Below are positions 16,617 to 25,534 of a stretch of DNA of 64,000 nt, piece after piece. Within the stretch, counting starts at the first letter, position 1. Each line of letters starts with the position of its first letter. The notes beneath the pieces are model-generated. The model was not told the origin of the DNA and did no database searches. It saw only the letters and a list, made by a program, of their open reading frames with translations. The DNA comes from Acidicapsa ligni (GTDB taxonomy: Bacteria; Acidobacteriota; Terriglobia; Terriglobales; Acidobacteriaceae), in NCBI RefSeq assembly GCF_025685655.1, contig NZ_JAGSYG010000001.1:992001-1056000 (forward strand), given 5' to 3'. Made by a program: the position numbers and the translations under genes.

Positions 16617-17450
16617 GGCTGAGGATAGGATCGCATGGATGTGGTGGGGGAGATTCGCTTTGGGATTGTGGATGGAATGGTTGGGCGGAAGCAGAGGCAA
16701 GGGCGGAAGCAGATTCTCTTTGGGAATGGCAGACGGAACGGCAAGGGCAGCGGCAACTGCAGCGACAAAGGCAACTGCAAGGGCTAACAGCAGATTCCCT
16801 TCGGGAATGACAGACAGAAAGGCAGCGGCAAATGCAGCGGCAACTGCAAGGGCAAGGGCAACTGCAAGGGCAGCGGCAAAGGTAAAGGCAAAGGCGGGGC
16901 AAAGTATTTGAACCTGGATGCTGTATGCGGGCTGGGCTGCTGCCTGCTTTTGGCGGAGTATTGAGGGTTGAGGTTGAGTTGTGTTAGGCTTCGGGACCTC
17001 AAGAGACGACGCCGCGCGCTGGGACTGTGTTGAAAGATGCGCTGGCGCCTGCCGGGGTGATCCGTATGACGGGGATCGGCAGTAAGACGCGTTGGCTGCA
17101 TCTTTGGGCGTGGTCTTCAACTCGGGAAGAGATACGAGGCGAGCAGGGAAATGTTCCTCGTATGACTCTCCTGCTTGGCTCTGTTACAAGCTGTCTTGCT
17201 CTGGCGTGCCGGGCGTATCTTTGCGCTCCGCTGGTGGATTGCGATCCGGTGAATGATCCGGACTGCGGGCCTACGGGGAAGAAGGTTCTGGTTTCGACGG
17301 CGGACGCTGGCGCTCGCTCTATGCCTGGCGATATGACGACTACGTTTGCCGGGGCTGGCAATTCTGAACCTGGCAATTCTGGTTCTGGACTTGCTGGCGC
17401 TGGGCTTGGCAGCTCTGGACTTAGCAGTTCGGGGCTCAAGGAGATTATGG
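16617..17450. other. Long gap with composite repeat and no convincing gene
   Basis: Bases 16681-16905 hold the composite repeat. From about 17000 to 17450 both strands have open frames (for example plus 17027-17473, minus 16999-17439), but none has a ribosome site or recognisable domain. The stretch 17345-17440 is a degenerate short repeat of CTGGCAATTCTG-like units, which keeps frames open by its composition. It ends in the ribosome site AAGGAG of the EF-G-like gene. Confidence 0.5.
16681..16905. repeat. Composite repeat, copy 2
   Basis: One decayed core (ATTCTCTTTGGGAAT, 16713-16727) and one perfect core (ATTCCCTTCGGGAAT, 16794-16808) sit within about 200 bases of GCAAGG/GCAACT/GGCAGC hexamer-periodic sequence. 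The longest periodic tail follows the second core up to about 16900. It lies between the divergent small membrane protein and the EF-G-like gene. Confidence 0.85.
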
Positions 17451-19703
17451 ATGAGAACTTATCTCGGAAGTGAGATTCGAAATGTGGCCGTGATTGGTCA
17501 TGCGCACAGCGGTAAAACTACGTTGATTGCGGCTCTGTTGCATGCGGCGAAGATGACTTCGACGCAGGGCCGGGTGGCGGATGGTACTGCTGCGACTGCG
17601 TATGACGAAGAGGAAGTGGCGCGCGGGACGACGATGCAGAATGCGGTGGCTTTTGCGGAGTGGCAGGGGGTGAAGGTCAATCTTGTCGATACTCCGGGGT
17701 TTCACATGTTCAGCCACGAGGCTCGGTCGGCGATGCTGCCGGTAGAAGCGGCGCTGGTGCTGGTGAATGCGCAGTGCGGCGTGGAGGCGGTGACGGAGCG
17801 GGTGTGGTCGTATGCGGCGGAGTACAATCTGCCGCGTATTGTGGTGCTGAACCAGATGGATTCGCCGCGGGCTGGCGGGGGGCAGGGATTGTCGGCGCTG
17901 ATGGAGGATCTGCATGAGCGCTGGGGGCGGACCTGCGTTCCGGTACAGTTGCCGATTACCGGGCCGGAGGGATTTACAGGTGTGGTGGACCTGGTGACGA
18001 TGCAGGCTTTTTTTTACCAGCCGGGCGGGCAGGGCGCGGGCAAGATTGGCGAGGTTCCTTCGGGAATGCTGGCGTCTGCACGGGCGGCGCATGAGGCGCT
18101 GGTGGAGCTGGTGGCCGAGGGTAAAGATGAGTTGATGGAGGAGTTTTTTGAGCAGGGGACGATTCCGGAGCAGCACCTGATTACGGCGCTGCATGAGGCG
18201 ATTCGCGAGGACCGGATTTTTCCGGTGTTGTTTACCAGCGGGCAGACGAATGTGGCGACGGATCATCTGCTGGATTTTCTGAAGGTGTATGCGCCGACGG
18301 CAACGGAGCGGGCTGCGATTGCGGTGAGCGATCCGGTGGTGGAGACTGCGGATGTGATGCAGAGCGTGGCGGTCAGCGGGGCGAATGGGAGTTCGAACGG
18401 GCATGGCGGCGACTTTGGGGTGGAAAAAGAGACGAGCATGAGCAATGGGCTGGAGCATTCTGAAAGCCGCCATTTATCGGGGATCGATACGGGGATTGTT
18501 TTGCGGGCGGTGACGGATTCTGAACCTGCGGCGTTGTTTGTCTACAAGACGATGGCCGATCCATTTACGGGGCGGGTCAGTTTTTTCAAGGTGGTGAGCG
18601 GGGTCGTCAGGACGGATGCTGTTGTGGAGAACTACACGCGCAAGGGGCAGGAGCGGCTTTCGCATCTGAGTGTGATGCAGGGGCGCAAGGCGGTTGAGGT
18701 TGCGGAACTGCATGCGGGCGACCTGGGTGCGGTGGCCAAGCTGCGCGAGACGTTTACCGGCGATACGCTTGGGCAGAAGGGTGCGGAGATTCGCGTGGAG
18801 TCGGTGCCTCGTCCGGAGGCGAGTATGACGTATGCGATTGAGCCGAAGACCAGGGCGGATGAGGATAAGCTGGCCGGCGCTCTGCATAAGGTGATGGAAG
18901 AGGACCAGATGGTGCGGTTCTTCCGGGATGCGGAGACGAACGAGTTCCTGGTGGCGGGCGCGGGACAGCAGCATATTGAGGCGATCGTTGCGCGGCTGAA
19001 GAGGCGATATCACACCGAGGTGACGCTGAAATCTCCGAAGGTGCCTTATCGGGAGACGATTCGGGGTAAGGCGGAGGCGCAGGGACGGCATAAGAAGCAG
19101 TCGGGCGGTCATGGGCAGTATGGGGATTGCAAGATCCGGCTGGAGCCGTTGCCTCGCGGGGCGGGCTTTCAGTTTGGGAATGAGATTTTTGGCGGGTCGA
19201 TTCCGCGGCAGTATGTTCCGGCGGTCGAGAAGGGGATTCTGGAGACGGCTTTGCGGGGATTTCTGGCGGGGTATCCGGTGGTGGACTTCAAGGCGACGGT
19301 TTACGACGGAAGCTACCATGATGTTGATTCCAATGAGCTTTCGTTCAAAGTGGCGGGCCGGATGGCTTTCCGGAAGGCGATGGAGCAGGCGCGGCCATGC
19401 CTGCTGGAGCCGGTGATGCGGGTGGAGATCGAGGCTCCGGAGGAGTTTGCGGGGGCGCTGATGGGGGATCTCAATGGCCGTCGCGGGCGGGTGCAGGGGA
19501 TGAATGCGCGGGGGAAGACTACGGTGATTGAAGCGGAGGTTCCGATGGCGGAGATGCTGAGCTATGGGGCGACGCTGACTTCACTGACGCAGGGGCGAGG
19601 GAGTTTTCGGATGGAGATGAAGCATTACGACGTGGTGCCGCCGGCGGTTGCGGAGAAGATTTTGGCTTCGGCCAAGCGGGTGGTGGTAGAGGATGAGGAG
19701 TAG
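17451..19703 (+). CDS. EF-G-like translational GTPase (second, atypical elongation factor G)
   Basis: This 750-residue protein has the P-loop GHAHSGKTTL, the DTPGFHMF G3 motif and NQMD as G4 (usual NKxD with Gln for Lys). It continues through EF-G domains II-V (KSPKVPYRETIRGKAEAQGR, HGQYGDCKIRLEP, LSYGATLTSLTQGRGSF). A linker insert of about 60 Ser/Gly/His/Glu-rich residues separates domains I and II. It is an EF-G paralogue rather than the main factor, since the usual str-operon neighbours are absent. It may act in ribosome recycling or in a special growth state. ATG 17451 is chosen for AAGGAG 8 bases upstream, although the frame opens at 17346. Confidence 0.9.
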   Translation: MRTYLGSEIRNVAVIGHAHSGKTTLIAALLHAAKMTSTQGRVADGTAATAYDEEEVARGTTMQNAVAFAEWQGVKVNLVDTPGFHMFSHEARSAMLPVEAALVLVNAQCGVEAVTERVWSYAAEYNLPRIVVLNQMDSPRAGGGQGLSALMEDLHERWGRTCVPVQLPITGPEGFTGVVDLVTMQAFFYQPGGQGAGKIGEVPSGMLASARAAHEALVELVAEGKDELMEEFFEQGTIPEQHLITALHEAIREDRIFPVLFTSGQTNVATDHLLDFLKVYAPTATERAAIAVSDPVVETADVMQSVAVSGANGSSNGHGGDFGVEKETSMSNGLEHSESRHLSGIDTGIVLRAVTDSEPAALFVYKTMADPFTGRVSFFKVVSGVVRTDAVVENYTRKGQERLSHLSVMQGRKAVEVAELHAGDLGAVAKLRETFTGDTLGQKGAEIRVESVPRPEASMTYAIEPKTRADEDKLAGALHKVMEEDQMVRFFRDAETNEFLVAGAGQQHIEAIVARLKRRYHTEVTLKSPKVPYRETIRGKAEAQGRHKKQSGGHGQYGDCKIRLEPLPRGAGFQFGNEIFGGSIPRQYVPAVEKGILETALRGFLAGYPVVDFKATVYDGSYHDVDSNELSFKVAGRMAFRKAMEQARPCLLEPVMRVEIEAPEEFAGALMGDLNGRRGRVQGMNARGKTTVIEAEVPMAEMLSYGATLTSLTQGRGSFRMEMKHYDVVPPAVAEKILASAKRVVVEDEE

Positions 19704-19749
19704 GCTTCGGTTTTTTGGGGAGAAGCGGGTTTTTGGGAATTCGAGACGG

Positions 19750-19905
19750 AAGGGCAAGGGCTACTGCTAAAGGCAAAAGCTAGGGCAGAAGCAGATTCCC
19801 TTCGGGAATGACAGACAGAACTGCAAGGGCAACTACAACTACAACTGCATGGGCAACTGCAACTGCAACTGCAAGTGCGAGGGCAAATGCAAAGGCAAAT
19901 GCTTG
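19750..19905. repeat. Composite repeat, copy 3
   Basis: A single core, ATTCCCTTCGGGAAT at 19795-19809, preceded by GCAG and followed by GACAGACAGAACTGCAAGG, lies in hexamer-periodic DNA (GCAACT, ACAACT, GCAAAT units). It fills the 270-bp gap between the EF-G-like gene and tolC, both on the plus strand. No separate terminator for the EF-G-like gene is seen, so the core hairpin could serve as one. Confidence 0.85.
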
Positions 19906-19975
19906 GGGTGGCTGCCAATTTTGTTGATTTTGTGCTGGTGGCGGAATCTTCGGGCTGGTTTTGACATCTGAGAGA

Positions 19976-21478
19976 ATGATGTCAATGGATCGAATGCTAA
20001 AAACAGATTTTTGGCAGCGGGGAGTACCTGCACTCGGCCTTGTTTTTGCTGTATTGCTGGGTGGTGGGGCGTCTTCTGCTGTTGCGCAGTCGTCGGACCT
20101 GCCTTCCAGTCCGCAGGCGAATCCGAGTTCGCTGGCTAATCCTTTTTACGGTAGCGTCACGCTGCATCCGGCGACGGATGAGGTGTTGAGGCTGTCTTTG
20201 GACGATGCGGTGAATCGCGGTTTCCAGACGAATCTCGGTCTGAAGGAATCGGAGCAGGGAGAGCAGTCGCTGCACAGCCAGAAGCTTGAGGCGATGCAGC
20301 TATTTCTGCCGTCGATTACGGTAACGGGTGGGCCGGAGGTTCATCAGTACAACCTGGCGGCGCTGGGTTTTGGGCCGAGTCTACTGGCAAAGGCTGCTCC
20401 GCTTTTTCCGGAGTTCAACTTTGCGGATCTGTCGTTGATTACCAAGGCCGACGTGGTGACAGGGCAGGTGAATTACGAGCAGACGCTGTTTTCCGGTCCG
20501 GTGTTCAGCGGCTACAGGGCAGTAACGGCTGCCGAGCAGGTTGCCTACTATGCGAAGATGTCGGCGCGCGGCGAGGTTGTGCAGCAGGTGGCGACGGCGT
20601 ACCTGGCGGTGATTGCGGCGCAGAGCGAAGTGGATAATGCCAAGTCGCTGCTGGAGGCGGACAAGGTACTTGCGGACCAGGCGCATGACAAGCATCTGGC
20701 GGGGACGATTCCGAATCTGGATGAGATTCGGGCGCGCGTGCAGTACCAGCAGCAGGAGCAGGTGATGCTGGCGGATGAGAACAAGCTGGATAAGAGCTTG
20801 ATCCTGCTGAAGCGGGAGATTGGCGTTGCTCCGGGGCAGAAGATTACGCTGACCGATCCTGCTCCATATAGCGACCTGGCGGCGCTGACGCATGAGGAAT
20901 TGAGGGCTGAGGCTTACGACAATCGGCAGGACTATCAGAATTTGCAGGCTCAGGAGCGGGAGCTGGCCATGGTGTTGAGCGCTCGCAGGCAGGAGCGGTT
21001 GCCGACCCTGACGTTCAAGGGGAACTATGGCGTTACGGGTGTGACGGGGGATGGCTATCACGGCACGATGTCCGCTGTCGGCACGTTGAAGGTGCCGGTT
21101 TTTCAGGAAGGTACGCTGCGCGGCGACAGGGATGTGGCTCGGGCGCAACTGGCGGCAACGAATCTGCAGCTTGGAGATCTGAGGAACAAGATCGATCAGC
21201 AGGTGCGTTCTGTGCTGATGGATGTACATGCCGACCGGCAGCTTGTGGATGTGGCGCGGTCGAATGTTGACCTGGCGGGCAGTGCGCTTTCGGATGAGAT
21301 GGATCGCTTCAAATCCGGAATTGACGATACGCTGCCGCTGGTGCAGGCGCAGGCTTCGCTGGCCTCGGCGCAGAGCAACCTGGTGCAGAGTTTGTATCAG
21401 TACAACGTTTCGAAGTTGCTGCTGGCGCGAACGGCCGGAGTGTTGGAGCAGCAGTACAAGACTTATCTGGGTAAGTAG
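19976..21478 (+). CDS. TolC-family outer membrane efflux protein
   Basis: The protein has a signal peptide (VPALGLVFAVLLGGGASSAVAQ), then two related halves of helices and strands. The first contains LRLSLDDAVNRGFQTNLGLK and VNYEQTLFSG; the second contains RQERLPTLTFKGNYGVTGV and LKVPVFQEGTLRGDRDVARA. These are standard outer-membrane-factor blocks. TolC trimers form the outer-membrane tunnel of tripartite pumps or type I secretion. No inner-membrane pump or adaptor gene is adjacent, so the partner is encoded elsewhere. The start is one of several ATGs from 19976; TTG 19961 is also open. Confidence 0.9.
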   Translation: MMSMDRMLKTDFWQRGVPALGLVFAVLLGGGASSAVAQSSDLPSSPQANPSSLANPFYGSVTLHPATDEVLRLSLDDAVNRGFQTNLGLKESEQGEQSLHSQKLEAMQLFLPSITVTGGPEVHQYNLAALGFGPSLLAKAAPLFPEFNFADLSLITKADVVTGQVNYEQTLFSGPVFSGYRAVTAAEQVAYYAKMSARGEVVQQVATAYLAVIAAQSEVDNAKSLLEADKVLADQAHDKHLAGTIPNLDEIRARVQYQQQEQVMLADENKLDKSLILLKREIGVAPGQKITLTDPAPYSDLAALTHEELRAEAYDNRQDYQNLQAQERELAMVLSARRQERLPTLTFKGNYGVTGVTGDGYHGTMSAVGTLKVPVFQEGTLRGDRDVARAQLAATNLQLGDLRNKIDQQVRSVLMDVHADRQLVDVARSNVDLAGSALSDEMDRFKSGIDDTLPLVQAQASLASAQSNLVQSLYQYNVSKLLLARTAGVLEQQYKTYLGK

Positions 21479-21553
21479 TTTTAACGGATAGCTCTTCGGA
21501 TTGCTCTGTGCATTCCAGCCGGGATATTTCGTGGAAACTGGTGGATCTGTTTT

Positions 21554-21590
21554 CCCATCCTTTGTGCGCGTGAGGCTCACGAAGGATGGG
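21554..21590. terminator. Hairpin between converging tolC and glycosyltransferase genes
   Basis: CCCATCCTT at 21554-21562 pairs with AAGGATGGG at 21582-21590. An inner GTGA/TCAC pair can extend the structure. It lies in the convergent gap and is likely to stop transcription from both sides, though T runs are short. Confidence 0.55.
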
Positions 21591-21616
21591 ATGGTGGATA
21601 TCCGGAGAGTTGTTTT

Positions 21617-23185
21617 TTAGTCTATGTCTACGTCGAAGTTGTCTTCCGGCATGGATTGCTGGAGGTTGGTTCCGTGGGCTTCGCGGACTTCGCCGTTGGG
21701 TAGTGGATGCAGTTTAAATAGATAAAGCATGTTGCGATCGGGGTCGTCGAAGGCGGGAAACTGCGCGACCTGTTCCAGGGAAAAATGCACGTGGAGATCT
21801 TCCAGCGTGCCGGGGTCGAGATCGTTCCAGGTGGCATACCAGCCGGGCTGGTACTGGGCGAGCTTGGTGGGCAGTTCTTCTGTACCGAAATCATCACACA
21901 GTGTTTGCAGATGGGTTATGAGGGTGATGTCGTCTCCGCTGATGGAGACGAGCAGGCGATTGCCGTTGGGATGCTGATCGATGTAGCGGGTTAGATTTTC
22001 AGCGGCGGTGACGAAGGTGTATTGCGGATGCAGGACGTACTTGAGCGTCCAGATGCCGTTTACCGCTGCGTCGATGCAGATGAGCGCGACGAGGGCGAGC
22101 CCGATGCGGCGCAGGTTTGCGCGCTGGTAGAGAAGCTGGGCTGTGACTCGTACGACGACGAAAAAGCTGAAGAAGGCTACGACCGTGTAGTAGCGGGGCT
22201 GGGGGTGGTTCTGGTAGGTCATGAAGCCGAGGTAACCGGCAACGATCAGCACGGAGCCACCGAACATGGGGTCGAGCCAGAGACCTTCTGTCCAATCTCT
22301 GCGGCGTGCGTAGAGGGTGCTGAGGACGAGGAGGCCTGCGAGCGGGATGAGGAGCATGTCGACCCAGAGGCCGCCGTGGAAGGCCCACCAGAAGCTCATG
22401 AGCCGATCCCAGATGCCGTGGGGTTTGACGTAGTTGTTGATGAAGAAGAGGTATTTGTAGTCGGCAAAGAGATCGTTGTTGACGACGAGGAGCATCCACA
22501 GGCTGAAGGAGAGCACGGAGGCTCCGCCAGCGGCTACGAGGAGGCGGAAGAGTCTGCGCTTCTGGTGTTTCCAGAGCGGCAGGGCGATGACCCAGATCAA
22601 TGCGGGAAGTAGAAAGAGCGCAGTGGTCTTGGTGAACATCATCATGGTGAAGAGCAGGCCAAGGAGGGCTGCGACTGCTTCCTGATGGCGGAAGCGCGGC
22701 AGGCGTACGGCGAGGTTGAGGGAGCCGAGAGTGAGCGCGAGCAGGAGTGGTTCCAGGATGGCGAGACGGCTGAAGCAATAGAGGAACGGACTTGTGACCA
22801 GCAGCGTGACGGCGAAGAGGCCGACCCAGGCGGGACCGCGTTCGCGAAAGAGCTTGTAGCTCAGGAGCAGGTTGAGGAAGAAGAAGCCGATGGCCAGACC
22901 GCGGGCGGCCTGGATGCTGACTCCGGTGAAGAAGAACAGGACCCACTCCAGAAACGGCCAGACGGGGACGGCGGGAGCGGGATTGAAATCGCCGGGGACA
23001 TACCAGTTGCCGAAGAGATGGGCGCGGATGGCGGCGTTGCCGTACCAGCCTTCGTCGGTGTATTTGGACCAGTCCTGCCAGGGCGAGAAATTGGGGAAAT
23101 CTGCGCGAAGATGCCATGCGTGCATGGCGGCAAAGAGCAGGATGAAAGCAATCCACAGGGGATAGATGAAGCGTTTGAAGGACAT
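21617..23185 (-). CDS. GT-C fold glycosyltransferase (family 39 / ArnT-like membrane protein)
   Basis: This 522-residue protein begins with a membrane helix and has the early loop FSPWQDWSKYTDEGWYGNAAI, whose acidic residues match the catalytic first loop of polyprenyl-phosphate-sugar glycosyltransferases. About ten further membrane helices follow (PFLEWVLFFFTGVSIQAARG, LEPLLLALTLGSLNLAVR, TKTTALFLLPALIWVIAL). The last 130 residues form a soluble outer domain. Such enzymes move a sugar from a lipid carrier to a lipid or protein in the periplasm. The acceptor is unknown. It is a single gene facing tolC across a hairpin. Confidence 0.82.
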   Translation of the reverse strand: MSFKRFIYPLWIAFILLFAAMHAWHLRADFPNFSPWQDWSKYTDEGWYGNAAIRAHLFGNWYVPGDFNPAPAVPVWPFLEWVLFFFTGVSIQAARGLAIGFFFLNLLLSYKLFRERGPAWVGLFAVTLLVTSPFLYCFSRLAILEPLLLALTLGSLNLAVRLPRFRHQEAVAALLGLLFTMMMFTKTTALFLLPALIWVIALPLWKHQKRRLFRLLVAAGGASVLSFSLWMLLVVNNDLFADYKYLFFINNYVKPHGIWDRLMSFWWAFHGGLWVDMLLIPLAGLLVLSTLYARRRDWTEGLWLDPMFGGSVLIVAGYLGFMTYQNHPQPRYYTVVAFFSFFVVVRVTAQLLYQRANLRRIGLALVALICIDAAVNGIWTLKYVLHPQYTFVTAAENLTRYIDQHPNGNRLLVSISGDDITLITHLQTLCDDFGTEELPTKLAQYQPGWYATWNDLDPGTLEDLHVHFSLEQVAQFPAFDDPDRNMLYLFKLHPLPNGEVREAHGTNLQQSMPEDNFDVDID

Positions 23186-23581
23186 CAGAGGCGAGGTCTC
23201 CGGGGGCGATGAGGGCTATATCGAAAGGCAGTCGCCAGGGGCGTTCTTTAAGGGGAGTATATAGCCGAAGTTGTTGCTTTCATCCAGTATTCGGGAAGAC
23301 AGCATTTGAGCGGGGTTGCATTCGTCGTATCGCGTGCGTGGAGAGATGTTGGGCAGGGTCAGGCGGCTGCCATTGCGATTCTCCTTCGCCGCCCGCAAGC
23401 CAGGGAAATCGCGAAAACCCAACGCCCTTGCCCGGTATGAAACGGCGCTGACTTTGAGGAAGTCTGCGTCGTTCACTTGATATAGAAGCGTGTTGGGGGC
23501 TGGATGTTGCCTTGGCTTTTGCGGATGGGAGTAGTCGCATGGAATTGGATAGAGAGTAAGGTAGAGGCCCAAGGAGGAATT
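23186..23581. other. 395-bp gap with no recognised gene
   Basis: This stretch separates the divergent glycosyltransferase and Uma2 genes and should contain both promoters. No tRNA, palindrome of note or convincing small ORF was seen. The Uma2 ribosome site AGGAGG is at its right end. Confidence 0.5.
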
Positions 23582-24097
23582 ATGGCGTCAGCAGTCAACT
23601 TTGTACCCGTTGAGGTTTATCTGGCCAGTTCCTTCGAGCCTGACGCCGACTATGTCGATGGTGAAATTGAGGAGCGAGCTTGGGGAGAGAACGACCACTC
23701 GGCATGGCAGGACGCGATAGCTGCCTGGTTTCGACAGCAGGCTCGCGAGGGCGGAATACGGGTGAGGCCTGAGTTGCGGGTGCAGGTGGCTCCGACGCGA
23801 TTCCGTGTTCCGGATATTACTTTGCTGGATCGGAATCTGCCGCAGGAATCGATTGTGAAGATTGCGCCGGTGGCGGTCTTTGAGATTCTTTCGCCGGAGG
23901 ATACTTTGCGGCGTGTGATGACCCGGTGTGCCGATTATGAGCAGATGGGAATCCGGACGATTCTGGTGATTGATCCGGCTGGGCCGAAGTATCGCTTTCT
24001 GGAGGGTCGATTGGAGCCGCTGGAAGCAAGAGCTTTTGATCTACCGGGATGCACGGCGCGGTTTGATCTGGATGCGATAGAGAAGCTGATCGATTAG
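23582..24097 (+). CDS. Uma2-family putative nuclease (DUF820, PD-(D/E)XK fold)
   Basis: This 171-residue protein shows the family layout: an N-terminal VEVYLASSFEPDADYVDGEI, then PELRVQVAPTRFRVPDITLLD, and the core VAVFEILSPEDTLRRVMTRCADYEQMGIRTILVIDP. The conserved acids (Asp in PDI, Glu in VFEIL) match the PD-(D/E)XK active site. Uma2 proteins are common in cyanobacteria, chloroflexi and acidobacteria, often in many copies; their biological role is not established. ATG 23582 is chosen because AGGAGG lies 6 bases upstream; the frame is open from 23504. Confidence 0.88.
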   Translation: MASAVNFVPVEVYLASSFEPDADYVDGEIEERAWGENDHSAWQDAIAAWFRQQAREGGIRVRPELRVQVAPTRFRVPDITLLDRNLPQESIVKIAPVAVFEILSPEDTLRRVMTRCADYEQMGIRTILVIDPAGPKYRFLEGRLEPLEARAFDLPGCTARFDLDAIEKLID

Positions 24098-24161
24098 TTT
24101 GTGGTTCCTGTTTTATAGCCCGTCAAAATTTTATAGCCCGAAAACAACCGGCCCTATCTCT

Positions 24162-24228
24162 CCAAATGCCGAGACGCGCTATGAGTGGGTTAGTCGAGTT
24201 CCCACTCATAGCGCGTCTCGGCATTTGG
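24162..24228. repeat. Perfect 28-bp inverted repeat (very strong hairpin)
   Basis: The arm at 24162-24189 (starting CCAAATGCCGAGACG) is matched without a mismatch by 24201-24228, around an 11-base loop. It lies between the convergent Uma2 and ABC permease genes and is far longer than a normal terminator. It may be a bidirectional terminator or a palindromic repeat element. Confidence 0.92.
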
Positions 24229-24251
24229 GGTTTGGGGCTTTATTGGCTCTT

Positions 24252-25355
24252 CTATTCGTAGGAGAGAGCGTCGATGGGGTCTTTACGGGCAGCCATGAGG
24301 GCAGGGTAGGCTGCTCCGAATATGGCTCCGAGGAAGGCGATGATCGAGGCTTTGATGATCCAGCCCTGGGTGATTTCGAAGAAGAGGGTTGGGAATTTTG
24401 CGTCGAGATAGGCATGGATGGTGTAGATCAGTCCAATGCCGAGGCCTACGCCGACGATGGCCATCAGGATCGATTCGCGAAGGACCATGCTGACGATAGC
24501 GCTTTTTGACGCTCCCATTGACTTGAGGATGCCGATTTCGCGCGTACGTTCGAGAACGGCGGTATACATCGACAGGAAGATGACCAGGAAGCCGACCAGG
24601 GTGGCGATGAGGGTGACGACGTTGAGCGCGATATTAAAGCCGGGGATATTGTCTGGGGCCATCATGGAGAGCCACTCGCGCATGGTGGCTACCTGGTAGC
24701 TTTGCAGGCCGGGGGTGTTGAGGATTTCCTGGCGGATGGCTTCTTCGTTGGCTTCGTTATCGCTCTTGAGGAAGAATTGCGAGGCTTTGCCTTCGGAGCC
24801 GATCAGTTCTCCGAGCGTCTCAATTGGAACCATCTTGCGACCGCCTTTGCCGTGTTCGACGACCCCGGAGATGCGGAAGGGATGGTTGAGAATCTTGATG
24901 GTATCGCCTGCGTGGAAGCCTTTGCCGGTCTGGGCGAAGACGTTGTCTACGATGACGTCGTTGGGGCCCTGGAATGGACCTCCCTCAAGGAAGGTAAAGG
25001 GGCGGAGGGCGTTGTAGCTGGCGTAGTCGATGCCAAAGAGGATTTCAGGGCCGCCGGTGAGATTGAAGCTTTGGATGACGGGCGAGGCGATGGCGACGTG
25101 GGGCAGCTTGCGGAAGGCTTCAACGTTCTTTGCCGGGATGGGCGCGCCGCCGACAGCGTTGATGAAGCTGGCGTTGGCGGGGCGCACGATCATGTCGGCG
25201 CCGATTCCGTTGGTGCGGATCTTCTGACCGTCGATCTGGCCGAGAAAGATGGCGGCTACGGAGATGATCATCACCACTTCAATGGCGATGGCTGCAGCCG
25301 AGATGATGGAGCGCATGGGACGGTGGATCAAGTTGGCGAAAACGAGTTTATTCAT
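24252..25355 (-). CDS. ABC transporter permease, MacB/FtsX type
   Basis: This 367-residue protein has an N-terminal membrane helix (IISAAAIAIEVVMIISVAAIFL) and a periplasmic MacB-like domain of about 220 residues. Three C-terminal helices follow, around NVVTLIATLVGFLVIFLSMYTAV and a cytoplasmic loop with ERTREIGILKSMGASKSAI, the hallmark of FtsX-fold permeases. Such proteins move or extract lipids or peptides, or signal mechanically. Its ATPase and adaptor are not adjacent: upstream is a divergent FG-GAP gene and downstream a convergent Uma2 gene. It is therefore an orphan permease in this window, with its partner elsewhere. Confidence 0.9.
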   Translation of the reverse strand: MNKLVFANLIHRPMRSIISAAAIAIEVVMIISVAAIFLGQIDGQKIRTNGIGADMIVRPANASFINAVGGAPIPAKNVEAFRKLPHVAIASPVIQSFNLTGGPEILFGIDYASYNALRPFTFLEGGPFQGPNDVIVDNVFAQTGKGFHAGDTIKILNHPFRISGVVEHGKGGRKMVPIETLGELIGSEGKASQFFLKSDNEANEEAIRQEILNTPGLQSYQVATMREWLSMMAPDNIPGFNIALNVVTLIATLVGFLVIFLSMYTAVLERTREIGILKSMGASKSAIVSMVLRESILMAIVGVGLGIGLIYTIHAYLDAKFPTLFFEITQGWIIKASIIAFLGAIFGAAYPALMAARKDPIDALSYE

Positions 25356-25534
25356 TGGATAGGGTGAGCCTCTGGCGCTTAGATGAGGTTAACAGGCGGA
25401 GCCGTGGAGAGCAGGAGCAAAGCGGATGAATTCACGGGCGGGGATGGCGTAAGCTGTGGTTCAGGCGTTAGTCTTGTGCGTTGCTCTTTGCGGTTACTTT
25501 TCGGAGCGTTACTTTTCGTGCCAGGAGGAAGCTT

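Noticed and set aside
16399-16902. Cys- and Leu/Pro-rich open frames across the composite repeats
   Set aside because: The 6-base period of the repeat keeps frames stop-free and gives CxCxC or LPLQLP translations. This is an artefact of the DNA repeat, not a Cys-rich protein.
17027-17473. Plus-strand open frame before the EF-G-like gene
   Set aside because: No ribosome site, no recognisable domain, and the last third is a simple repeat. Its end overlaps the well-supported EF-G-like start.
20381-21580. Long minus-strand open frame (399 codons) opposite tolC
   Set aside because: It mirrors a confident plus-strand gene, is rich in Arg/His/Leu as expected for an antisense GC-rich frame, and has no domain or ribosome site. 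The same holds for the 400-codon frame opposite metK (27276-28478) and those opposite the glycosyltransferase.
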